From Gracilimonas sp965227215 (GTDB lineage Bacteria; Bacteroidota; Rhodothermia; Balneolales; Balneolaceae): a stretch of DNA of 64,000 nucleotides. Positions 36,674 to 44,289 of this stretch are shown piece after piece; position 1 is the first letter of the stretch; each line of letters begins with the position of its first letter. The notes beneath the pieces are model-generated. The model saw only the letters and a list, made by a program, of their open reading frames with translations, did not search any database and had not been told where the DNA came from. The position numbers and the translations under genes were made by a program. Location of the stretch: contig OZ245729.1 of NCBI GenBank assembly GCA_965227215.1, forward strand, positions 620,001-684,000, written 5' to 3'.

Positions 36674-36744
36674 CAGAATGTTAAGTGTTAAATGTTAAAT
36701 TGTGCCCACTATTTAACATTTAGAATTCAACATTTAACATTCCC
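36674..36744. repeat. Inverted repeat of TTAAATG-type words before the DUF72 gene
   Basis: Left words AATGTTAAGTGTTAAATGTT are mirrored by AACATTTAACATTCCC on the right, around a short centre. It sits directly upstream of the DUF72 start and not between convergent genes, unlike its four relatives in the window. Confidence 0.55.
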
Positions 36745-36747
36745 ATT

Positions 36748-37635
36748 ATGAAATTTGGCAAGGTAGATAACCCCGGCGACATAGACTTTACCCTCCCCCC
36801 TGATCATCCCGACACCCTGCGGGTTTTAAATCAAAAAGGCGGCGGTGATTTCGAGGCTTACGTGGGTTGCGCCAAATGGAATAAGAAAGACCTGAAAGGC
36901 TTCTACCCTCGCGGAACCAAAGATGAACTGGAATACTATTCCCGCCAGTTTAATTCTATTGAACTGAATGCCACGTTTTACGGGAACAAAGGACCGGAAC
37001 AATCGGAAACCTGGGCTGAGAAAACCCCGGACGACTTCAAATTCTTTCCCAAAGTGGTAAATACCATCAGTCATTTTAAGCGGCTGAAGAATATTGAGGC
37101 TCCCCTGGAAGAGTACCTCCACGGTATGCGGGCTTTTGGTGATCAGTTGGAAATGATATTCCTGCAGCTTCGCGATGATTTTAAACCCAAAGATTTTGAC
37201 CGGGTACAGCGACTGGTGGAAATTTGGCCGGATGACATTCCGCTGGCTATCGAACTGCGGCATACGGATTGGTATAATGATGAGGCGGTAGCGAGCCAGG
37301 TTTATCAGCTGTTCGAGGAAAATGGAGTAGCCAATATCATTACGGATACCGCCGGTCGGCGTGATTTGCTCCATATGCGGCTTACTTCTCCCGTTGCTTT
37401 TATCCGCTATGTGGGTGCCAACCACGCCAGCGACTATGACCGTCTCGATGATTGGGTGGAACGCCTCAAATTCTGGAAAGAACAGGGACTGGAGAAACTG
37501 TACTTTTTTGTGCACCAGAACCTGGAGAAAGAATCACCGGTGCTTTCGAAGCATTTCATTCAGGCCATAAACAAAGAATTGGGAACCGATCTGGATATCC
37601 CCGGCGAAGCCGAACAGGGTGATTTAGGGTTGTGA
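36748..37635 (+). CDS. DUF72 family protein
   Basis: A 295-residue cytoplasmic protein of the DUF72 TIM-barrel family, seen from YVGCAKWNKKDLKGFYPRGTKDELEYYSRQFNSIELNATFYG and the later PLAIELRHTDWYNDEAV. The biochemical role of this family is not known; some relatives have been linked with nucleotide or sugar chemistry, but nothing here narrows it down. The N-terminal 35 residues before the barrel are slightly longer than in many members. It is divergent from tmRNA and ends before a repeat-rich gap. Confidence 0.88.
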   Translation: MKFGKVDNPGDIDFTLPPDHPDTLRVLNQKGGGDFEAYVGCAKWNKKDLKGFYPRGTKDELEYYSRQFNSIELNATFYGNKGPEQSETWAEKTPDDFKFFPKVVNTISHFKRLKNIEAPLEEYLHGMRAFGDQLEMIFLQLRDDFKPKDFDRVQRLVEIWPDDIPLAIELRHTDWYNDEAVASQVYQLFEENGVANIITDTAGRRDLLHMRLTSPVAFIRYVGANHASDYDRLDDWVERLKFWKEQGLEKLYFFVHQNLEKESPVLSKHFIQAINKELGTDLDIPGEAEQGDLGL

Positions 37636-37680
37636 AAAACATCCCGCCTTTGCGATGATTTTGTATTACAACCGGTTCCA

Positions 37681-37837
37681 CGTCATTGCGAGGAGGCCGT
37701 GATGCCGAATGCCGGGTTGGGATGTGCACCGACGAGGCAATCTCCCTGAATCGGCATCCCAAGTAATACAAGGAGATCGCGTCGTCGTCCGACTGTGTTT
37801 CCAATGGTTCTACAATTTTCCTCCTCGCGATGACCGG
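37681..37837. mobile_element. MITE-like inverted-repeat element (CGTCATTGCGAGG ends)
   Basis: The ends CGTCATTGCGAGGAGG (37681-37696) and CCTCCTCGCGATGACCG (about 37820-37836) are inverted. The interior has GACGAGGCAATCTCC and GGAGATCGCGTCGTC-like internal pairs. CGTCATTGCGAGG...GCAATCTC is a pattern seen in small non-coding repeats of many bacteria. It has no coding capacity and lies directly next to repeat cluster E. Confidence 0.7.
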
Positions 37838-37861
37838 GCGTTGATGCACATTCAACATCGC

Positions 37862-38106
37862 GCGATGCCGTGAACGACACGCTTGCACACCGGAATACCT
37901 TCCATTCCTGTCACCCATCCATCAACGGGCTACCCCCTCTTCCCGTACATAAGCGAAGGGGTTCAGCGACACAAACAACATCATCCCTTCCCCGCGATGC
38001 CGTAAACGACTCGCTTGCACACCGGAAAACTTTCTATTCCTGCCACCCATCCATCAACCGGCTACCCCCTCTTCCCGTACACAAGCGAAGGGGTTCAGCC
38101 CTTCGC
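37862..38106 (+). repeat. REP/BIME-like repeat, cluster E (two copies)
   Basis: Copies lie at 37862-37993 and 37994-38106. The first has GATGCCGTGAACGACACG and an interrupted tail (GGGGTTCAG, then about 18 extra bases before CCCTTCCCC). The second is regular and ends GGGGTTCAGCCCTTCGC. The centres (CCCATCCATCAAC) resemble those of cluster D more than A-C, which suggests two subfamilies. No gene is seen in 37636-38266. Confidence 0.88.
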
Positions 38107-38266
38107 GATACTACATCAACCCTACGCTTCCCTTACCAACCCACCAAAGCCTTTATTGAAAAGAACCCACCCTAATACTTTCTTAACATTTGGGAATGAA
38201 TTTAGCTCTAACTTTCTTTGAACTAGTTCGTGTAAGTATCTCAAAAATTCAGACGACTCAAATTTC

Positions 38267-40534
38267 ATGCACCGCACACTCTTACTGGTACTCACATTCA
38301 TCATCGGGGGATTCGCATCTGTTAAAGCTCAGCAAAACGCTTCTTTAAATGGATATATCACCGACTCCGAAACCGGGGAAACGCTCATCAGTGCAAATAT
38401 TGGTTTTCAGGAAATCAATAAAGGAACGGCCTCAAACACACTCGGTTATTATTCCCTGCCGAACATTCAGCCCGGTACCTATACCCTTTTTTGCAGTTAT
38501 GTTGGGTATAAACCCTATCGCCAACAAATAACCCTTGAGCCCGGAGAAAACCTGAGGCTGGATGTTGAACTGGTTCCCGAAAGTGTGGAACTGGATGAAA
38601 TTGTGGTACGCTCCAGCCGTGAGGAAGAAGAACAGAAAAACATCGGCACCGTTCAGGTGGATGCCAAAATGATACAGGAACTCCCCTCTGTCTTCGAAGC
38701 AGATGTATTCCGGTCCATACAACTGCTTCCGGGTGTTAAGGCTGCCTCCGACTTTTCGAGTGGTCTGTATATCCGGGGTGGAAGTCCCGACCAGACGCTG
38801 ATTCTCTTAGACCGGACTACCGTGTATAATCCCAGTCACTTTTTCGGATTCTTCTCCACCTTTAACCCCGATGCCATCAAAGATGTGCGACTATATAAAG
38901 GCGGATACCCGGCTGAATATGGCGGACGATTGGGCTCAGTATTGACAATCTATAACAAAGATGGAAACCGGAATGAATTGGACGGTACTGCAACTATTGG
39001 ACTGCTGGCTTCCCGGGCTTCGATTGAAGGTCCGTACAGCAAAGGATCCTGGATGTTTTCTGCCCGGCGTTCTACACTCGAACCCTTACTGGCCGGACTT
39101 CGACAAGCTACTGATAATGTCCCCAGCAAATTCTATTTCTACGATGTTAACGGAAAAGTGAATTTCGATGCCACTCAGAACGATAAACTTTCCCTCGCTT
39201 TCTACGCCGGCCAAGACCAGGTAACATTTCCCTTTGCCGATGATGCGCAATTTGACCTGAATTATGGAAATCAAACCCTGAGCGGTAACTGGACACATAT
39301 CTTTTCAGAAAAACTGTTTTCGAATTTCGTTTTAACCGGTTCCCGGTACTTCAACTTTCCGGGTTTCGATTTTGCAGGCACAAAATTCACCCGCTCCAAT
39401 AACATCTATGATTTTTCCCTGAAAGCCGATCTTGAATATTTGCCCGGTAATAATCACACCATCGAAACCGGGATCTGGTCGGGTATTTTCACCTTTAAAC
39501 TGCAAGATACCTTTGACGGGCAGGACACCTTCGGAAGTCGCATTCAAAATCAATACGCTTCTTTCTACGTACAGGATGAATGGCGCCCCAACGACCGGTG
39601 GATTTTCACCCCGGGTGTGCGCATGAACTATTTTTCAGATGGAGATTATGTGCGAATTGAACCTCGCTTTTCCATGGAATATCGTCCGGGAAACCGTGTG
39701 CGGATACAGGCTGCCTATGGCCGTTATAATCAGTTTCTCACCCTCGTCACCAACGAAGCCTTTTCCGGCTTTGATGTATGGCTGACTTCCGCCGAAGGGG
39801 TGTCTCCCGCTTATGGAGATCAATTTGTGCTCGGAGCTAAAACCATCCCTTTTGAAGATTACGGCCTCGATGTTGAACTGTATTACCGAACCATGGAAGA
39901 CTTGTTCGAGCTGGATCCCTTCCTGCCCGACGTAGCCGGACTTTTATATAAAGATTTATTTCGTGTAGGTGATGGAAGTGCATACGGAGTAGAAGTTTTC
40001 TTTGAAAAACGAGCCGGAGATTTTACCGGATTCATCGGTTATACGCTCGGCTACACCTGGAGAAGATTTCCCGGGTATAATTCCGAAATAACTGAACAGG
40101 GACAAACCGCGCGATTCTATCCGCCTAAATATGATCGCCGACACGACATTAACCTGGTTGGAAACTACCAGCTAAACGAACGCTGGAAAGTCACCGCTTC
40201 CTTTAATTTCGCCACCGGTCAGTCTTATACCAAAGTTCTGGGACAATACGTGCAGCTCGATTTACCATGGACCTTTGATGACCGAAACACCTTTACTGTG
40301 GGGCGAGTAAATGCCTCCCGGCTTCCAAGTTATCACCGGATGGATGTCTCGTTCTCACGAAAGGGTAAATTCTTTGATTTAGGTGATTCAGAACTGCAGT
40401 TACAACTCATAAACGTGTACTCCCGCCGCAATGTATGGTTCTACAGCTTCGACTTTGATGAAAACCCTGTGGAACGTAACCCTGTGTACCTGCTGCCCAT
40501 TTTGCCCTCAATTTCTTACACCGTCAACTTTTAG
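38267..40534 (+). CDS. TonB-dependent receptor with carboxypeptidase-like N-terminal domain
   Basis: A 755-residue outer-membrane transporter. It has a signal peptide to about residue 22 (SVKAQ), then a carboxypeptidase-regulatory-like domain (LNGYITDSETGETLISANIGFQ). The plug has IQLLPGVKAASDFSSGLYIRGGSPDQTLILLDRTTVYN and is followed by a beta-barrel ending in Phe (SISYTVNF). It has no STN domain, unlike the 23888 receptor. It is followed after 3 bases by a DUF4249 lipoprotein, a frequent Bacteroidota pairing in which the lipoprotein is thought to help the receptor. The substrate is unknown. Confidence 0.92.
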   Translation: MHRTLLLVLTFIIGGFASVKAQQNASLNGYITDSETGETLISANIGFQEINKGTASNTLGYYSLPNIQPGTYTLFCSYVGYKPYRQQITLEPGENLRLDVELVPESVELDEIVVRSSREEEEQKNIGTVQVDAKMIQELPSVFEADVFRSIQLLPGVKAASDFSSGLYIRGGSPDQTLILLDRTTVYNPSHFFGFFSTFNPDAIKDVRLYKGGYPAEYGGRLGSVLTIYNKDGNRNELDGTATIGLLASRASIEGPYSKGSWMFSARRSTLEPLLAGLRQATDNVPSKFYFYDVNGKVNFDATQNDKLSLAFYAGQDQVTFPFADDAQFDLNYGNQTLSGNWTHIFSEKLFSNFVLTGSRYFNFPGFDFAGTKFTRSNNIYDFSLKADLEYLPGNNHTIETGIWSGIFTFKLQDTFDGQDTFGSRIQNQYASFYVQDEWRPNDRWIFTPGVRMNYFSDGDYVRIEPRFSMEYRPGNRVRIQAAYGRYNQFLTLVTNEAFSGFDVWLTSAEGVSPAYGDQFVLGAKTIPFEDYGLDVELYYRTMEDLFELDPFLPDVAGLLYKDLFRVGDGSAYGVEVFFEKRAGDFTGFIGYTLGYTWRRFPGYNSEITEQGQTARFYPPKYDRRHDINLVGNYQLNERWKVTASFNFATGQSYTKVLGQYVQLDLPWTFDDRNTFTVGRVNASRLPSYHRMDVSFSRKGKFFDLGDSELQLQLINVYSRRNVWFYSFDFDENPVERNPVYLLPILPSISYTVNF

Positions 40535-40537
40535 AAT

Positions 40538-41446
40538 ATGAAGAATCTAACGCTATTACTCTTATTCATTTCCACTCTTATCACTTCGTGTAATGTATAT
40601 CCACAAGATGATTATGAGGAGTTTTATGTAGTTGAATCATACCTGGTAGCCAACCGGCAGCTGCCCTCGGTTCGGCTTTCTACGACCGTTCCGGCTAAGG
40701 AACTCTATGACTTTGATGAAGCAGCCGTCAATGATGCAATCATAGAAGTACGCCTTTTGGCAAGCGGACCTGAAAGCTCCGTTGAGCAGTCTTTTACCTA
40801 TTCTAATTCCGAACCCGGTATCTATCAACCCGACCAAAATCATGCGGTAATCCCCGAAAGAACCTACCAGCTGCATATCTCTTTTCCGGGTTCCAACGAT
40901 GTAATCACCGCGCATACCATTATCCCCGGAAGCTTTGAGATTCTAAGTGGTGTTGCCGAGTCTGTGGTTTATCAGTCATCCGAACAGCTTGAGATCACCC
41001 TAAGCGAAAGCTCATATCCCGGCCGTCAAAATATCTTTGTTTTCAATGCTATCAGTTTTGAACCCGATGCGGAGGATCTCACCCCTTTCTATTTTGATAT
41101 ATTCCAGGACAGTGACGACCCCGAAGAAGATTTAACCCTGCTATCCAACAACAGTTCGGGTATCATTAACGAAGGCAATTTTGAAGTAAATCCTGATGGT
41201 TCGGTAACGGTTAAATACCCCTGGATTGGCATTGCCTTTTATGGCTTAAATAACATTGTTGCCAACACGCTGGATGATAACGTGTACGACTTTGTGCGAT
41301 CTCAACAAGTGCAGCTGGGTGGCTCCACCCTTTCTCCCGGTGAAATTCAAAATGTAATTTATCACGTGAATGGAGGAATTGGCGTGTTCGGCTCCCTTGC
41401 TTCTGATACCGTAACCACGAATGTAGAACGGAACCCTAATCTTTAG
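40538..41446 (+). CDS. DUF4249 lipoprotein, partner of the TonB receptor
   Basis: A 302-residue lipoprotein with signal MKNLTLLLLFISTLITSC (Cys18). The pattern YVVESYLVANRQLPSVRLSTTVP followed by beta-rich sequence matches the DUF4249 family, found next to TonB receptors in Bacteroidota. It would sit in the outer membrane and may deliver ligand. It is tightly coupled to the receptor gene. Its stop overlaps the stop region of the convergent beta-barrel gene by 4 bases. Confidence 0.85.
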   Translation: MKNLTLLLLFISTLITSCNVYPQDDYEEFYVVESYLVANRQLPSVRLSTTVPAKELYDFDEAAVNDAIIEVRLLASGPESSVEQSFTYSNSEPGIYQPDQNHAVIPERTYQLHISFPGSNDVITAHTIIPGSFEILSGVAESVVYQSSEQLEITLSESSYPGRQNIFVFNAISFEPDAEDLTPFYFDIFQDSDDPEEDLTLLSNNSSGIINEGNFEVNPDGSVTVKYPWIGIAFYGLNNIVANTLDDNVYDFVRSQQVQLGGSTLSPGEIQNVIYHVNGGIGVFGSLASDTVTTNVERNPNL

Positions 41447-43026
41447 TCAAAAGAATATCTTAGCGAAACCACCCATGAGTTTACCGAGGTTAAATTACCT
41501 CTGAAGTTATTTACTACACTTAAACCCGACTTGTGGGTCAGCTTGAACCCCATAAACAGGCTTTGGTTGTAATTAAAAGCGTCTCTTGTAATGGTACTAA
41601 TCTGAGGCAAAACAAAAATTAATTCCGGGTTTTCATAATCGCTGAGATCCGGCATTGTAGTTTCTTTTGTCTTTATCCTGCTAAATCTTGCGTTCAGGTT
41701 TGCCCCTCCCCATACGTTAAAATACTTGCTTACGGCATATGAAGTGTAGATCGGTATTTGTGCTCCCGCTTCCTGAGTAAAATGATCTTTGCCGACGCCT
41801 CTGTAATTTTCAATATCAAAGCTTTCGTAATCCGAGAATCCATAATATGGATTGATTCCTGTAAAAAAATTCAGATCCTCACGGTCAAGCTTGACGATAT
41901 ACCCCACCGATAGCATTCCTCCCCAAAGCCTGTCATCAACCTCAACCGCAGGGTAATCATCAAGTTCTTGGTCTGTCATTGTTATTTGCCCGTTTGTAGT
42001 TTCCACCAGCTCAGAACGCAAACGCTGTTGTTGATTCGATGTTCCTTCGCTATACAAAGCCCGGATACTCGCAAACATATAGTCTTTATCGGTTACCCAA
42101 CTTATCGGCTTATTCAGGTATCCGGAATATCTAAACTGAAGTGGATCAACATTATTGACAAAAATCCGCTCAATCTCCCGCTCAAAAATAGTATCCCGAA
42201 ACTCAGAATCTCTGTAGTCGTCTAAATCAGTAATGGCTCTTTGTGTGGTAAATTCATCTGTTTCCCGGGTATGATTATTCTTCTGAATAAAAAGCTTGTG
42301 CCTGCTATCTGTGCCATTGTTGTAGGAATGGAAACTTAAACCAACCGTAATTTTTTCTGTTGTAGAGATATTAAATAGCAGTTCATCTATCTCGTTATCT
42401 CTATCGAAACTGAACTGAAGGGTATCAGCCGCAGTTAATGTTCTATGTTCGACCTGAACTCGTTCAGAAATCACATCTGATTTTCTGTTCACTTTCGAAT
42501 ACCCCAAAAATCCACCGATTGAATAGTTTTTACCTCCCGGAGTTGTGATTACCTTCGAAAAGCTAAGATCAGCCTGACCATCGGTTCTGTTGTCTGTAAA
42601 ATCTCTGGAATTAAAAGTACTTCGGCTATATTCAGAAACCCGGTCCCCTTCTTCATTAATGCTCGCATCCAGAAATAAGTCTTCAACATCACCTGTAGCA
42701 TTAGTTTGGGTTAAGTTTCCTCCAAATGAAAAAAGCCACTTACTTTTAGTAAGAACTGATATCCTGAAATTATCCGGTTGTTCAGACGGAGAAATGACGG
42801 AACTTACAAAGGCATTCTCCATCTCCCCCGCCCGGGCTGGATTGAAGAGTACTTTTTGTATATCATCATCAACCAAAAACAAGTAGTACTCAGAAATGCT
42901 TTGTTGGTAAGGGGTAACATTCCCTAATTGCTGATATGGCAAATGTTGCACTTCACTAACCGGTTGTGCCATTAAAGGATTAAGTAAAGAAGCGGCAAAT
43001 AAAAAGGCAGCAATAAACTTATTCAT
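41443..43026 (-). CDS. Outer-membrane beta-barrel protein, unknown role
   Basis: A 527-residue protein with a signal peptide (MNKFIAAFLFAASLLNPLMAQ). The rest alternates short hydrophobic and polar stretches as in a beta-barrel and ends with an aromatic residue (VVSLRYSFD, Phe second to last). Segments such as NPARAGEM near residue 63 recall PorP/SprF- or FadL-like barrels, but I cannot assign a family with confidence. It stands alone on the minus strand, converging on the DUF4249 gene with a 4-base overlap. Confidence 0.65.
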   Translation of the reverse strand: MNKFIAAFLFAASLLNPLMAQPVSEVQHLPYQQLGNVTPYQQSISEYYLFLVDDDIQKVLFNPARAGEMENAFVSSVISPSEQPDNFRISVLTKSKWLFSFGGNLTQTNATGDVEDLFLDASINEEGDRVSEYSRSTFNSRDFTDNRTDGQADLSFSKVITTPGGKNYSIGGFLGYSKVNRKSDVISERVQVEHRTLTAADTLQFSFDRDNEIDELLFNISTTEKITVGLSFHSYNNGTDSRHKLFIQKNNHTRETDEFTTQRAITDLDDYRDSEFRDTIFEREIERIFVNNVDPLQFRYSGYLNKPISWVTDKDYMFASIRALYSEGTSNQQQRLRSELVETTNGQITMTDQELDDYPAVEVDDRLWGGMLSVGYIVKLDREDLNFFTGINPYYGFSDYESFDIENYRGVGKDHFTQEAGAQIPIYTSYAVSKYFNVWGGANLNARFSRIKTKETTMPDLSDYENPELIFVLPQISTITRDAFNYNQSLFMGFKLTHKSGLSVVNNFRGNLTSVNSWVVSLRYSFD

Positions 43027-43092
43027 ACATTGTTTTTTGATTATTGCTAAGTCTATGAAATATCTGTAACTAATTCCTAAGAAATTGGACGC

Positions 43093-43767
43093 ATGAGATT
43101 ATCCTCTTTATTGATTTTACTTCTGATGGCCACTGTGGCCTTTCCGCAATCAGCACCGGCCCAAAGCTCCGGTGAATTTGAAATTGCCCGCGCCAAGTAT
43201 CGGGGAGGCGGCGATTGGTATAACGATCCTTCTGCTCTCAAAAACCTGATTTCCTTCACCAAAAGTAACATCCCGATCAGTATAGCAGACTCTTACACCG
43301 ATGTTTCGCTGGGAAGCGCCGACCTCCACTCGTACCCTTTTGTATTTCTGACCGGCCACGGTAATATAACCCTTACATCAACGGAGGCACGCAATGTGCG
43401 TGAATATCTTCAGAATGGCGGGTTCCTTTTTATAGATGATGATTACGGACTGGATGAGTATATACGTCCGGTCATGAAAGAGGTATTTCCGGATGAAGAA
43501 TTTATAGAGATCCCATTCAATCATCCCATATACGATCAGGTTTATACCTTTGAGAATGGCCTACCCAAAATCCACGAGCATGATGGCAAACCTCCCCGGG
43601 GATTCGGTATTTTTCATGAAGGCCGGCTGGTCGTTTTTTTCAGTTATGAGTCTAACCTCGGGGATGGCTGGGCGGATGCCGATGTACACAACACCCCCCA
43701 ATCACTCCGACAAAAAGCTTTGCAAATGGGCGCAAATATTTTAGTATATGCCCTAACGTCTAACTAA
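43093..43767 (+). CDS. DUF4159 exported protein
   Basis: A 224-residue protein with a signal peptide ending near APAQ. It matches the DUF4159 family: FEIARAKYRGGGDWYNDPSALKNL, then YPFVFLTGHGNITLTSTEARNVREYLQNGGFLFIDDDYG, a fold related to glutamine-amidotransferase-like domains. Members are often in loci with MoxR ATPases and von Willebrand proteins; none is seen here. It is followed after 12 bases by a PhnB-like gene on the same strand, so they may be co-transcribed. Function is unknown. Confidence 0.82.
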   Translation: MRLSSLLILLLMATVAFPQSAPAQSSGEFEIARAKYRGGGDWYNDPSALKNLISFTKSNIPISIADSYTDVSLGSADLHSYPFVFLTGHGNITLTSTEARNVREYLQNGGFLFIDDDYGLDEYIRPVMKEVFPDEEFIEIPFNHPIYDQVYTFENGLPKIHEHDGKPPRGFGIFHEGRLVVFFSYESNLGDGWADADVHNTPQSLRQKALQMGANILVYALTSN

Positions 43768-43779
43768 TCTGATTTTAAC

Positions 43780-44190
43780 ATGAAAACGCTTGTTCCATAT
43801 TTATTTTTTCGGGGAAACTGCGAAGAAGCCATGAACTATTACAAAGAATGCCTGGATGGTGAAATCACCGCTTTGCAACGCTTTGGTGATACTGAAATGC
43901 CCGTGGATGACGATCATAAACAAAAGATTATGCACGGAGAGCTGAAAGCCGACGGTATCCATATGATGTTTTCGGACGGTGCTCCTCACAAAGACATTAC
44001 CGTTGGCGATAACGTGCAGCTGAATATCAATTTGAAATCAGAAGAAGAGCAGAACCGGCTATTCGAACAGCTTTCAAAAGGTGGCGAAGTAACGATGCCT
44101 TTGGAAAAAACTTTCTGGGGCGCCCGCTACGGCATGCTCAAAGACAAATTCGGAATCCGCTGGATGCTTAATTGTGAGCTGGATGGTTAG
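43780..44190 (+). CDS. PhnB-like VOC family protein
   Basis: A 136-residue vicinal-oxygen-chelate fold protein of the PhnB type: LVPYLFFRGNCEEAMNYYKECLDGEI at the start, IMHGELKADGIHMMFSDG in the middle and FWGARYGMLKDKFGIRWMLNCE at the end. PhnB-like proteins are often labelled 3-demethylubiquinone methyltransferase or glyoxalase, but the reaction is unproven for most. It is probably co-transcribed with the DUF4159 gene. Confidence 0.85.
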   Translation: MKTLVPYLFFRGNCEEAMNYYKECLDGEITALQRFGDTEMPVDDDHKQKIMHGELKADGIHMMFSDGAPHKDITVGDNVQLNINLKSEEEQNRLFEQLSKGGEVTMPLEKTFWGARYGMLKDKFGIRWMLNCELDG

Positions 44191-44287
44191 TAAAGTGTTT
44201 ACGTGTTAAGGTGTTTATGTGTTAAAGTGCCAGCGTTTTTAGATGCTGAGATTTCCTAAGCGTTAACACGTCAACACCTTAACACTT
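44190..44287. repeat. Inverted repeat of TTAACAC/GTGTTAA words between convergent genes
   Basis: The left arm (AAGTGTTTACGTGTTAAGGT and following GTGTTAAAG) is mirrored on the right by CGTTAACACGTCAACACC and TTAACACTTC. It lies between the PhnB-like gene and dnaG stops. A terminator role is likely; the short repeating word is shared in style with the repeats at 12342, 19976, 26531 and 36674. Confidence 0.65.
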
Positions 44288-44289
44288 CT

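Noticed and set aside
36826..37515. 229-codon open frame on the minus strand
   Set aside because: It is an antisense shadow of the DUF72 gene with no family features.
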